Source: Aquilonibacter sp963703325 (GTDB lineage Bacteria > Vulcanimicrobiota > Vulcanimicrobiia > Vulcanimicrobiales > Vulcanimicrobiaceae). Taken from it: a stretch of 64,000 nt of DNA. The position numbers were made by a program, and so were the translations under genes. Below, piece by piece: positions 49,109-58,008 of the stretch. The first letter of the stretch is position 1, and each line of letters starts with the position of its first letter. The notes under the pieces are model-generated. The model had not been told where the DNA came from. It searched no databases and saw only the letters and a program-made list of their open reading frames with translations. The DNA is taken from positions 2,294,001 through 2,358,000 of the forward strand of contig OY969805.1 of NCBI GenBank assembly GCA_963703325.1, given 5' to 3'.

Positions 49109-50421
49109 TTGAACGCTGGATGCGCGCCTGTGCGCTGACCTGTGCTGCCCTTGCCGCGACGGTGCCGCTGCCTGCCAACTCCCTGGAGTTGCAGTCGATC
49201 GCCCGCGCCGCTGCCGACTACAATAGTCCCAACGCGCACCTTGCCGAGATGTTCCGGGCGGCATTGCTCGACACGGGCAAGCTCGCCGAGTACGCACCTG
49301 ACGGCACGGCGTACATCAAAACTGGCGATATTCCGGCTGAGTGGCTGCGCGATGCTAGCGCCCAAGCCCGTCCGTATCTCTTTTTTGCCAAGGACGATCC
49401 CGACACGCGCTCGCTCTTGCGTGCGATCATCGCACGCATGGTGAAGTACATGCAGGTCGATCCCTACGCGAACGCGTTCACGCTGGACTATCGGGTGTGG
49501 GAACAGAAGTTCGAGCTCGATTCGCTGGCGTATCCGATCGCGCTCTCGTGGAGCTATTGGAAGACGACCGGCGATGCGTCGATCTTCACGCCGGATTATG
49601 CAAAGGCGCTCGATGCGGCGCTCGCCACGATGCAGCGCGAACAAGATCATCCACGCGACTCGCGCTACACGCACAAAGAACTTGCCGAAGACGGGAAAGG
49701 ACGCCCGGTCGGCTACACCGGAATGATTTGGACGGGGTTTCGTCCGTCCGACGACGCCTGCTACTACAACTTTCTGATTCCGTCGGAAATGTTCGCGGTG
49801 GTGGCGCTCGGCGATATGGCCGAGATCGAACGTACCGTCTATCACAACGTCGTCAAAGCGAACGAGGCGACCTCGCTACGCGATGAAGTGCAGCGCGGGA
49901 TTCAAACCTACGGCCTCGTGCTGGTGCCGAAATACGGTTACATCTATGCCTACGAAGTCGACGGTCTCGGACATGCGATTCTCACCGACGACGCGAACGT
50001 TCCAAGCTTGCTGTCGGCGCCGTACATCGGTTACACTACGCCGAGCGATCGCTACTACGAAAACACGCGCCACTTCTTGCTCTCGGGCGACAACCCGTCA
50101 TTCTATCAGGGGCAAGTCGCGCGCGGTATCGGCAGTTTCCATACACCCGATCACTGGATTTGGCCGCTGGCGCTGATCATGCAAGGGCTCACGGCAACGA
50201 CCGACGTCGAAAAGCAAGACGTGCTCTCGCAATTGCTCGCGAGCGACCCCGGCGATCATCTGTTGCATGAGTCGTTCGATCCGGATGACCCCAAACGTTT
50301 CACTCGCGAAGACTTCGGTTGGCCCAACGCGCTCTTCTCGGAATTCGTGATGACGCAGTTCCAAGGCGCGCGGGAAATCCCGATGGGCGACACAAGCGAT
50401 TTAGAATTCCGCTCCGAATAG
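49099..50421 (+). CDS. glycoside hydrolase family 125 exo-alpha-mannosidase-like protein
   Basis: A 440-residue protein with an N-terminal signal peptide (ACALTCAALAATVPLPANS), so probably exported. Family 125 marks: GDIPAEWLRDASAQARPY near residue 76, GMIWTGFRPSDDACYYNF near residue 209 (its Asp is in the position of the catalytic acid) and LLHESFDPDDPKRFTREDFGW near residue 391 (Glu of HESF in the position of the catalytic base). Known members release alpha-1,6-linked mannose without metal. The start may be GTG 49099 or 49105. It sits between hpt and purA without an obvious functional link. Confidence 0.88.
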   Translation: MAVIERWMRACALTCAALAATVPLPANSLELQSIARAAADYNSPNAHLAEMFRAALLDTGKLAEYAPDGTAYIKTGDIPAEWLRDASAQARPYLFFAKDDPDTRSLLRAIIARMVKYMQVDPYANAFTLDYRVWEQKFELDSLAYPIALSWSYWKTTGDASIFTPDYAKALDAALATMQREQDHPRDSRYTHKELAEDGKGRPVGYTGMIWTGFRPSDDACYYNFLIPSEMFAVVALGDMAEIERTVYHNVVKANEATSLRDEVQRGIQTYGLVLVPKYGYIYAYEVDGLGHAILTDDANVPSLLSAPYIGYTTPSDRYYENTRHFLLSGDNPSFYQGQVARGIGSFHTPDHWIWPLALIMQGLTATTDVEKQDVLSQLLASDPGDHLLHESFDPDDPKRFTREDFGWPNALFSEFVMTQFQGAREIPMGDTSDLEFRSE

Positions 50422-50430
50422 AGCGCGATT

Positions 50431-51684
50431 ATGACCAAAGCAGACATCATCGTCGGCATCCAGTGGGGTGACGAGGGGAAAGGGCGCGTCGTCGACCTGT
50501 ATGCGCAGGACTACGACGTCGTCGCGCGTTTTGGGGGCGGCGACAACGCCGGACACCAGATCAAGGTCGGCGACGTCGACATCGCGCTGCGTATTGTACC
50601 GTCGGGTGTGCTCAATCCGCACGTCGAGTTGTTCGTCGGCGGCGGTACGGTCATTAATCCGGTCGGATTGCTCGAGGAACTCGATCGGTTAGCAGCAATC
50701 GGCGTCGACATTTCCCGAGTAAGAATCTCCGACCGCGCGCACGTCGTGCTTCCGTATCACGCGGCGCGCGATCGCGCCAACGAACGCGCGCGCGGTGCCG
50801 CCGCTATCGGCACCACCGGGCGCGGCATCGGACCGGCGTATGTCGACAAGGCGGGGCGCATCGGCATCACCTTTGGAGAATTCGCGCGCCGTGAGTCGTT
50901 GGCCGAGAAGATTCGTCTGAACTTGCTGCACCACGCCGCGTCGCTCGAAGGAGAGAACGTCCCGAGCGAGGAGGACCTTGTCGGCGCGACGCTGGACGCG
51001 GCGCAGCGTCTGGCGCCCCATATCGTCGACGGCGTCGACTACATTCACGAAAAGTTCGAACGCGATAAGCGCGTGTTAATTGAAGGCGCGCAAGGTTCAC
51101 TGTTAGATGTAGGGTACGGGACGTATCCGTACGTGACCAGCTCTCACACCATTGCCGGCGGCGCATGTATTGGCCTCGGGATCGGGCCGGGCGCGGTCGG
51201 CCGCGTGATTGGTGTGGTCAAGGCCTATTGCACGCGCGTGGGGGCCGGGCCGTTTCCATCGGAACTGCTCGACGAACGGGGGGAGCGCTTGCGCCGGGCT
51301 GGTGGCGAGTTTGGCACGGTGACCGGGCGGCCACGGCGTTGCGGGTGGTTCGACGCCGTCGCCGGACGCTACGCCGTACGGCTCAACGGGCTCAACGCTC
51401 TCGCGTTGACCAAGCTCGACGTGCTGTGCGGGTTCGCGCGCATCGGCCTCGTGACCGGCTACCGCGTGCGCGGGCAGGCCGTCGATTTCTCTGCCGCGGG
51501 ATCGCCCGAACTCGAGCTGGTGGTCGAGGAGATGGAGGGCTGGGACGAGCCGATTGGCGGCTTGCGGACGAAGGCCTCGCTGCCGCAAGCAGCCCAGCGC
51601 TACATCGCCCGTATAGAAGAGGTACTAGCGACACCGGTCGAACTGGTCTCTGTCGGCCGCGAACGCAGCGAACTGGTCCGGTAG
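50431..51684 (+). CDS. purA: adenylosuccinate synthetase
   Basis: Joins IMP and aspartate with GTP in AMP synthesis. 417 residues. VGIQWGDEGKGRVVD is the N-terminal GTP-binding motif. GTTGRGIGPAYVDK near residue 129 and the C-terminal GWFDAVAGRYAVRLNGLNALALTKLD are conserved. ATG 50431 lies 9 bases after the mannosidase gene. The flagellar promoter begins 3 bases after its stop. Confidence 0.97.
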   Translation: MTKADIIVGIQWGDEGKGRVVDLYAQDYDVVARFGGGDNAGHQIKVGDVDIALRIVPSGVLNPHVELFVGGGTVINPVGLLEELDRLAAIGVDISRVRISDRAHVVLPYHAARDRANERARGAAAIGTTGRGIGPAYVDKAGRIGITFGEFARRESLAEKIRLNLLHHAASLEGENVPSEEDLVGATLDAAQRLAPHIVDGVDYIHEKFERDKRVLIEGAQGSLLDVGYGTYPYVTSSHTIAGGACIGLGIGPGAVGRVIGVVKAYCTRVGAGPFPSELLDERGERLRRAGGEFGTVTGRPRRCGWFDAVAGRYAVRLNGLNALALTKLDVLCGFARIGLVTGYRVRGQAVDFSAAGSPELELVVEEMEGWDEPIGGLRTKASLPQAAQRYIARIEEVLATPVELVSVGRERSELVR

Positions 51685-51687
51685 CGC

Positions 51688-51714
51688 TAAAGGGGATAGC
51701 ACCGCGACCGATAC
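51688..51714 (+). promoter_or_regulatory. sigma-28 (FliA) type promoter of the fliF operon
   Basis: TAAAGGGG, exactly 11 bases, then ACCGATAC. The flagellar consensus is TAAAGTTT-N11-GCCGATAA; TAAAG and CCGATA match. It gives a leader of about 97 bases before fliF. FliA itself is encoded at 38791-39726. Confidence 0.75.
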
Positions 51715-51817
51715 ACGTGATAGTAGCCTGATGCAAACGTTGGGCTTCTCCCGCGCCGAACAAGGACGTTCGGTGTTGCATGCCATGGTTGGCTCGGAGA
51801 ATTAGGTACATATAGGC

Positions 51818-53494
51818 GTGGAGCGTCTAAGCTCGCTTTGGTCCGAAATTGCCGGGCGTTTATCGGCAATTTGGCAGAATCAGAACCGTCAGACGCGCAC
51901 TATTGCCGTCACCGGCATTGCTGTCGTCCTCGTAGGACTGCTCGGTCTCACCTGGCTCTATGTGGGCCGGGGACAACAGTACGCAACGCTGTTTTCGAAC
52001 CTCTCCGCCGATGATGCGGCCACCGTTACACAACATTTAAAAGATGATAAGGTTCCTTATCATCTCTCGGCCGACGGTAAGACGGTTTACGTCCCGGAGC
52101 CGGATGTCAGCGACGAGCGGGTAGCAATCGCCGGGTCGGGGCTCATGAAGGGCGGCTCGACCGGCTACGAGCTCTTCGACCGTACGAACTTCGGCATGAC
52201 CGAGTTCACCGAGAAGATCGACAAGACGCGCGCGGTCGAGGGTGAACTCGAGCGCACGATCGACGGTCTCGATCCGGTTGAATCTTCGCGGGTCAATATC
52301 GCCTCCCCGGACCAGTCGCTCTACACCGCTACACAAGAGCCGACGACGGCCTCGATCGCGATCAAGACCAAACCCGGCCAAAGTCTCGACGCCGACCAAG
52401 TCAAGGGCATCACGATGCTCGTTGCCAGCGCCGTCGATGGACTCAAGCCGCAAGATGTCACGATCGTCAATCAAGACGGACAGATTTTACTCCCCGGCGC
52501 CGGACCCACCGGCACCGGCTCGGGCGATACCTCGGCCGACGCGCTCAAGATGACGCAGGAGCAATTGCTCGCCAAAGAGCGTTACGAGTCGGCACTGCAG
52601 ACCAGCATTCAATCGATGCTCGATTCGACGTTGGGTCCCAAACACGCCGTCGCGCGTGTTTCGACCAAGATGGATTTCGATGCGAATTCGACGGTGAGCA
52701 AAGTCTACGCGCCGCAAGGCACGGTGCTCTCGGCGCAGTCTGAACGTGAATCCTATGTCGGCACGCAGCCGGTTCGTAATCCGGCCGCCGGCGTGCCCGG
52801 AACTACCAGCAACATCGGCACGTATCAAGCGCAAACCCAACAGGCCAACGGCCGCTACAATCGCACCAAGTCGACGACCAATTACGACATCACCGAGCAA
52901 AACATCAATCACATCGACGCGCCCGGCAAAGTGTTGCAAACCAGCGTTGCCGTGTTGGTGGACTCGTCCGCGCAAGCCGCCAATGCGCCGGGCGTTCCGG
53001 TCGCGGCCAACGCGCAGCCGTATCAACTGACGCCGGCCAACGTCCAGCAGATTCGTAACACCGTCATCGCCGCCGCCGATCTCAACGTCGCGCAGGGCGA
53101 CCAAGTTTCCGTTGAAGCGATTCCGTTCAATCCGTCGGTGGTCAATGCCGGCGCGGCACCGTCTGCCACAACGACCGTCCTCGGCGTTCCGCTCTGGGCG
53201 CTGATCGCGGTCGGCGGCGCAGCCTTGCTCGCCGCAATCGGTCTTGTCGCAATGCGTGCGCGGCGCGGACGCTTCGCACCGGCAACCGAGCTGCCGTCCT
53301 TCGACACGTCGCTTGCCGAAGAGTTGCCGCCGTTCGAAGAGCATCCGATTCTCGAAGGCGCACCGGGCATCGCCGCACCGATACGATCGGCGGCCGATCT
53401 CACACGCGAGCAGATGATCGAATACGTCACGACCGTGGCGCAAGAGAACCCCGACTCCATTGCCAAACTCGTTAAGCTCTGGCTAGCGGAGTGA
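51818..53494 (+). CDS. fliF: flagellar M-ring protein FliF
   Basis: Builds the MS ring in the inner membrane. A 558-residue protein with an N-terminal membrane helix (about 28-48), YscJ-type ring motifs (GSGLMKGGSTGYELFDRTNFGMTEF near residue 105) and a second helix near 448-470. The acidic C-terminal tail (REQMIEYVTTVAQENPDSIAKLVKLWL) binds FliG. GTG 51818 has a weak ribosome-binding site. flgB, flgC and fliE, which often precede it, are absent here. Confidence 0.95.
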   Translation: MERLSSLWSEIAGRLSAIWQNQNRQTRTIAVTGIAVVLVGLLGLTWLYVGRGQQYATLFSNLSADDAATVTQHLKDDKVPYHLSADGKTVYVPEPDVSDERVAIAGSGLMKGGSTGYELFDRTNFGMTEFTEKIDKTRAVEGELERTIDGLDPVESSRVNIASPDQSLYTATQEPTTASIAIKTKPGQSLDADQVKGITMLVASAVDGLKPQDVTIVNQDGQILLPGAGPTGTGSGDTSADALKMTQEQLLAKERYESALQTSIQSMLDSTLGPKHAVARVSTKMDFDANSTVSKVYAPQGTVLSAQSERESYVGTQPVRNPAAGVPGTTSNIGTYQAQTQQANGRYNRTKSTTNYDITEQNINHIDAPGKVLQTSVAVLVDSSAQAANAPGVPVAANAQPYQLTPANVQQIRNTVIAAADLNVAQGDQVSVEAIPFNPSVVNAGAAPSATTTVLGVPLWALIAVGGAALLAAIGLVAMRARRGRFAPATELPSFDTSLAEELPPFEEHPILEGAPGIAAPIRSAADLTREQMIEYVTTVAQENPDSIAKLVKLWLAE

Positions 53495-53609
53495 ATATGA
53501 TTAAGCGCGCCCGAGGGGAGAGAATCGCTCACATGCAATCTGTCGCGCGCCGTGGCCCGGGGGCCCCACGCAGTGGGGGGCGCGTAGCTCAGAGCGGGGC
53601 GCCTTCATA

Positions 53610-54692
53610 ATGGAGTCACCTATCGTCAATCTGTCGGGCTTCGGGCCGATACCTGAGCCGCCACCGCTCACCGGTCTGCCCGAACATCCGCAGATCGAGA
53701 TTTCGGGCCCGGAAAAAGCCGCGATCCTGTTGATCACGCTGGGACTCGAACTCTCGGCGACGATCTTCAAGTTCTTGCGCCAGGACGAAGTCGAACGGAT
53801 CGTGCTCGAGATCGCCAAGATCACGACCGTCCCGATCGAAAAGCGCGACGCCGTCATTCAAGAGGCATATCAGCGCGCGATCGCGCTCAAGTACATCAAC
53901 GAAGGCGGTATCGAGTACGCCAAGGAGATCCTCGAGCGCAGCTTCGGTGCGGGCCAAGCCGACGATATGACCTCGCGGCTCTTTGCGGCGCTCAAGCACG
54001 GCAATCCGCTGGAGCTGATCAAGAAGACCGAACCTGCGCAGCTGCTGCAGTTTATCCAAGACGAACATCCGCAGACGATCGCGCTGATTCTCGTATACAT
54101 GCAGCCCGAACAGGCCGGCGCGGTTCTCTCAGCGCTGCCGCCCGATCTTCAAGCCGAAGTTGCGATGCGCATTGCGATCCTGCAAAAGACGGCACCTGAA
54201 GTGCTCGAACAGCTCGACGAGCTGCTCGGACGACGCCTGCTGGTCAGCGGCGCGGACTTCGCGAAGGCCGGCGGCGTGCAGTCGCTCGCGAACGTGATGA
54301 ATTTCGTCGACCGCGAAACCGAGAAAAACATTCTCGACGGTCTCGCCAAGCGCGATCCCGAACTCGCTCAAGAAGTCAAGAACCTTCTCTTCGTCTTCGA
54401 AGACATCATCAATCTCGACGATCGTTCGATCCAGCGCGTCCTCAAGGAAGTCGACGGCAAGGATCTCGCGCTCGCACTCAAGGTGGCCAACGAAGACCTG
54501 CTGGTGCGTGTCTATAAGAACATGTCCTCGCGTGCGTCGGCGATGCTCAAGGAGGAGATCGAGTTGCTCGGTCCCACGCGTATGCGCGACGTCGGCAAGG
54601 CTCAGCAACAGATCGTCGATGTCATCCGTACGCTCGAGGAGAACGGGCAAATCGTCATTGCGCGCGGAGCGAAAGACGAGCGCCTAGTCTAG
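53610..54692 (+). CDS. fliG: flagellar motor switch protein FliG
   Basis: Torque-generating switch protein linking the MS ring to the stator. A 360-residue protein with EKAAILLITLGLELSATIFK in the N-domain, EHPQTIALILVYM in the middle (EHPQ motif) and DIINLDDRSIQRVLKEVDGKDLALALK in the charged C-domain. It lies 115 bases after fliF; that gap is very GC-rich and contains palindromes but no gene that I can support. Confidence 0.96.
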   Translation: MESPIVNLSGFGPIPEPPPLTGLPEHPQIEISGPEKAAILLITLGLELSATIFKFLRQDEVERIVLEIAKITTVPIEKRDAVIQEAYQRAIALKYINEGGIEYAKEILERSFGAGQADDMTSRLFAALKHGNPLELIKKTEPAQLLQFIQDEHPQTIALILVYMQPEQAGAVLSALPPDLQAEVAMRIAILQKTAPEVLEQLDELLGRRLLVSGADFAKAGGVQSLANVMNFVDRETEKNILDGLAKRDPELAQEVKNLLFVFEDIINLDDRSIQRVLKEVDGKDLALALKVANEDLLVRVYKNMSSRASAMLKEEIELLGPTRMRDVGKAQQQIVDVIRTLEENGQIVIARGAKDERLV

Positions 54693-54696
54693 CGCC

Positions 54697-55563
54697 GTGG
54701 GTAAAATCGTAAAGAAGGCGCGCTTCTCCGACGCCGCATACGTCGTTGAAGTTCCGCACGCTGACTCACCTGTCGAATCCGTTCAAACCGGTGAAGCCGA
54801 TCAAGGCTTCGCCGCAAATTTTGTTACGCCGTCTTCGAACGGTCACACCGAGCGGATTACGTTGCCCACGGCCGAGCCGCGCGTCGACTGGGATCGATTG
54901 CGCGCCGACGCCGAAGCGATCGTCGATCACGCTGCAGCCGACGCGGAGTCGCTGATTCACCAAGCCGAGAGCAAAGCACTGGAACTCATGGCGCGCGCAC
55001 GCGAGCAGATCGTGCAGATGGAGAAAGACGCCAGCGCAGCCGGACGCGAACAAGGTTATGCCGCCGGAAAGACCGCGGCCGAGGACGAGCTCGCGCCGGT
55101 GATTACGACGATGCGGGAGCTCATCGAAAGCATTCGCGCGGCGCGCGGTGCGGCAATTGCGGCGGCTGAGCCCGAGCTGGTGCGACTTGCAATGGCGATT
55201 GCCGAACGGGTCGTCCATGGCGAGCTGCAGACCAATCAGAGCGTGATCGTCGAGAACGTGCGTCAGGCGCTGACGCGTCTGGTGAGCCGTGAAGTCGTCA
55301 CGCTGCGGGTCAATCCGGTCGACCTCGAGGCCATCCGCGCGCATCGCGACCAAATCGTCGCCGCCGGCGACGTCGAACATTTGCGCATTGTCGAAGATCA
55401 GCGCGTGGACCGCGGTGGCGTGGTCGTCGAAACCGACGCGGGCACGATCGATTCGAAGATCGGGACCCAACTTCGCGAAGCCCGCCGCGCGATTTTAAGT
55501 GATGACGAGATCGCGCTCGGCGAAACGGCGGATCTCTTGCACTCGCCCGCCCAAGCTAGCTAA
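54697..55563 (+). CDS. fliH: flagellar assembly protein FliH
   Basis: Stator-like partner of the export ATPase FliI. A 288-residue protein. A variable N-terminal half leads into a helical stretch with AESLIHQAESKALELMARAREQ (coiled coil, small-residue spacing typical of FliH). The C-terminal domain has LAMAIAERVVHGELQTNQ and LRVNPVDLEAIR. GTG 54697 follows fliG by 4 bases. Confidence 0.88.
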   Translation: MGKIVKKARFSDAAYVVEVPHADSPVESVQTGEADQGFAANFVTPSSNGHTERITLPTAEPRVDWDRLRADAEAIVDHAAADAESLIHQAESKALELMARAREQIVQMEKDASAAGREQGYAAGKTAAEDELAPVITTMRELIESIRAARGAAIAAAEPELVRLAMAIAERVVHGELQTNQSVIVENVRQALTRLVSREVVTLRVNPVDLEAIRAHRDQIVAAGDVEHLRIVEDQRVDRGGVVVETDAGTIDSKIGTQLREARRAILSDDEIALGETADLLHSPAQAS

Positions 55564-55568
55564 CCGCC

Positions 55569-56891
55569 ATGGCTACCGACACCTACACCTTTTCCGCCCA
55601 ACCGTATCTCGACTCGCTGCAAGGCGCGGACTTGGTACGGCAGTACGGCAAGGTACGCCAGGTGATCGGCGTGGTGATCGAGAGCCTCGGTCCGAATATG
55701 GCGGTGGGCGAAACCTGTTCGATTTCCTATAAGCGCACGGCCGAGCCGGTGCTCGCCGAAGTCGTGGGCTTCCGCGACAACAAAGTGCTCATCATGCCGC
55801 TCGGCGAGTTGATGGGTATCGGCGCGGGAAGCGACGTCGTCGCACACGGCGCGCCGCTCGAAATCGGCGTCACCGATCATCTGCTCGGGCGCGTGCTCGG
55901 GGGACTCGGCCGGCCGATCGACGGTAAGGGCACGATCGTCGCCGAGAATCGTGCAGTCGTCACTGCCGCGCCGCCGCCGCCGCTCTCACGCCGCCGCGTT
56001 ACCGAACCGCTTCCCCTCGGTATTCGCGCCATCGACGGCATGCTCACGTGCGGCAAGGGCCAACGCGTCGGGATCTTCGCCGGGTCGGGCGTCGGAAAAT
56101 CGACGATTCTGGGCATGATCGCGCGTAACACCGCCGCCGACGTGAACGTCATTGCGCTGGTTGGCGAACGCGGCAAAGAAGTCCGCGATTTTATCGAGCG
56201 CGATCTTGGCGAGGAAGGCCTACGCAGAAGCGTCGTCGTCGTTTCAACGAGCGATCAGCCGGCACTCGTGCGCATCAAAGCGGCATTCGTGGCGATGACC
56301 ATCGCGGAATACTTCCGCGATCAGGGACTCGACGTGATGTTCATGATGGATTCGGTCACCCGCTTTGCGATGGCGCAGCGCGAGGTCGGGCTGGCTATCG
56401 GAGAACCAACGACGACACGCGGTTACACGCCGTCGGTCTTCGCGCTCTTGCCCAAGCTGCTCGAGCGCGCCGGAACCTCGCAGCGCGGAACGATCACCGG
56501 GCTCTTTTCCGTACTCGTCGACGGTGACGACATGAACGAACCGGTTGCCGACGCCGTGCGCTCGATTCTCGACGGGCACATCGTGCTCTCGCGCCAACTC
56601 GCATCCGCGAACCACTATCCGGCGATCGACGTCTTGCAGAGCATCAGCCGCGTGATGCCTGACGTTTCCGACGCGAATCAGTATTCGGCCGCCTCGGCGA
56701 TTCGCGACGTGCTCGCGACCTATAAAGACGCCGAAGATTTGATCAACATCGGCGCCTACGTTCCGGGCAGCAACCCACGCGTCGATCTCGCGCTCTCGAA
56801 GATCGAGGGTGTCCGGCATTTCTTGCGTCAAGGCATCTATGAGACCAGTTCGTACGAGCAGACGCTGGCGAAAATGATGAGTGCGACGTGA
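55569..56891 (+). CDS. fliI: flagellum-specific ATP synthase FliI
   Basis: Hexameric ATPase that energises flagellar protein export. 440 residues. Walker A is GIFAGSGVGKSTILGMIA near residue 168; VMFMMDSVTRFAMAQREVGLAIGEPPTTRGY-type sequence follows, and VPGSNPRVD is near the C-terminus. It starts 5 bases after fliH and overlaps fliJ by 4 bases. Confidence 0.96.
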   Translation: MATDTYTFSAQPYLDSLQGADLVRQYGKVRQVIGVVIESLGPNMAVGETCSISYKRTAEPVLAEVVGFRDNKVLIMPLGELMGIGAGSDVVAHGAPLEIGVTDHLLGRVLGGLGRPIDGKGTIVAENRAVVTAAPPPPLSRRRVTEPLPLGIRAIDGMLTCGKGQRVGIFAGSGVGKSTILGMIARNTAADVNVIALVGERGKEVRDFIERDLGEEGLRRSVVVVSTSDQPALVRIKAAFVAMTIAEYFRDQGLDVMFMMDSVTRFAMAQREVGLAIGEPTTTRGYTPSVFALLPKLLERAGTSQRGTITGLFSVLVDGDDMNEPVADAVRSILDGHIVLSRQLASANHYPAIDVLQSISRVMPDVSDANQYSAASAIRDVLATYKDAEDLINIGAYVPGSNPRVDLALSKIEGVRHFLRQGIYETSSYEQTLAKMMSAT

Positions 56892-57343
56892 AGCGGTTTG
56901 CCTTCGCCCTGCAACCGGTGCTCGATCATCGCAAGCGTATCGAAGACGAGAAACAGCTCGTCGTTGCCGTGCGTAAGCGCGCGGTCGACGATGCCGAGCG
57001 CGAACTCGCCCGCCTCAACGAAGAGTTTCGCGATCACTCGACGATGCTGCGCGAAGGCCATAAGAAGCTCGAAACGCGGGAGCTGCAGTGCATTTACGCG
57101 CATTTGCAATTCCTCGATCGTTGTATCGTGGCGCAGATTCGGATCGTAGCCGAACGACGCGTCGCGCTCGACCGCGCGCGCACCGAGCTACTCACCGCCA
57201 GCAAAGAGAAGAAGGTCGTGGAGAAGCTCAAGGAGCGTCGTAAAGACGCGCACGCGCTCGAGGAGCAGCGCGTCGAACAGAAGGAACTCGACGATGGCAA
57301 CGCCCGCCGATATGGGCGCGCTCAAATAGGAGGTACGCCGTGA
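56888..57343 (+). CDS. fliJ: flagellar export chaperone FliJ
   Basis: Coiled-coil stalk of the export ATPase complex. The 151-residue product is almost entirely helical and charged, beginning KRFAFALQPVLDHRKRIEDE, the usual FliJ start, and ending with a Lys/Glu-rich helix. It overlaps both neighbours by 4 bases, which fixes its position between FliI and the MotE-like gene. Confidence 0.88.
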   Translation: MKRFAFALQPVLDHRKRIEDEKQLVVAVRKRAVDDAERELARLNEEFRDHSTMLREGHKKLETRELQCIYAHLQFLDRCIVAQIRIVAERRVALDRARTELLTASKEKKVVEKLKERRKDAHALEEQRVEQKELDDGNARRYGRAQIGGTP

Positions 57344-57996
57344 TCGTCACTCGCCGGCGGCGCAAGCCGTTCCCGTGGAGGCGGCTGATTTTGCCGGTCG
57401 TCGCAATCGCGCTGGTCGCCTTCGCGATTGCGTGGCCGCCGTCGCGCAACGTCGTGACCGGCGGTCCGCTCTCGCCGCTCTGGCAAAATCTCGGAGCGCG
57501 CTTCACAACGGTTGCCGCGCCGTTTCATTTTGCCGCTCAGAACCAACTCCTGACCGATCGCAATCGTCAGATCGCACAGCTGCAATCGCAGATCACCGAC
57601 CTGCAGTCGCAGAGCGCCGCGAAAGACAAGCAGATCTCGTCGCTCAACGCGCAAATGAGCCAGTTGCAGACCCAAGCGGCATCGTCGCGCAACGCGCCGA
57701 GGCCTGCGCCCAACGCGGCTTCGTCAGCGGCAGCGGGTTCGCAACCCGCATCCGGAAGTGCCAATGCCGGAACCGACCCTCCCTCAAACGCGACGACGGA
57801 GATGCGTCGCACCGCTCAGGTGTGGGCCAACATGGAGCCCGAGAACGCGGCGAAGGTTGTCGAGCGATTGCCGGTGCCATACGTCGCACAAGTGCTGGCG
57901 TTGATGTCGCCCGATGACGCAGGCGCAATTCTCGACGCGGTTCCTCCGGCGTTCGCCGCGCAATTGACGCAGGAGAATCCCGGACTTAAAACGTAA
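57340..57996 (+). CDS. MotE/YlxF-like protein with MgtE-N-like domain
   Basis: A 218-residue protein with one N-terminal membrane helix (about 17-36) and a coiled coil (QNQLLTDRNRQIAQLQSQITDLQSQ-type heptads, 66-107). A disordered Ser/Ala/Pro linker follows. The C-terminal MgtE-N-like domain has VWANMEPENAAKVVERLP and ALMSPDDAGAILDAVPP. Proteins of this plan follow fliJ in many flagellar operons and act as stator chaperones (MotE) in some species. GTG 57340 overlaps fliJ. Confidence 0.78.
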   Translation: MIVTRRRRKPFPWRRLILPVVAIALVAFAIAWPPSRNVVTGGPLSPLWQNLGARFTTVAAPFHFAAQNQLLTDRNRQIAQLQSQITDLQSQSAAKDKQISSLNAQMSQLQTQAASSRNAPRPAPNAASSAAAGSQPASGSANAGTDPPSNATTEMRRTAQVWANMEPENAAKVVERLPVPYVAQVLALMSPDDAGAILDAVPPAFAAQLTQENPGLKT

Positions 57997-58008
57997 CCGC
58001 GCGGCCTC

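Noticed and set aside
52487..53443. Long minus-strand reading frame opposite fliF
   Set aside because: Arg/Gly-rich antisense shadow of a clear FliF.
53575..53600. tRNA-like fragment (GCGCGTAGCTCAG) before fliG
   Set aside because: It resembles the 5' part of a tRNA but no anticodon or T arm follows; fliG begins at 53610.
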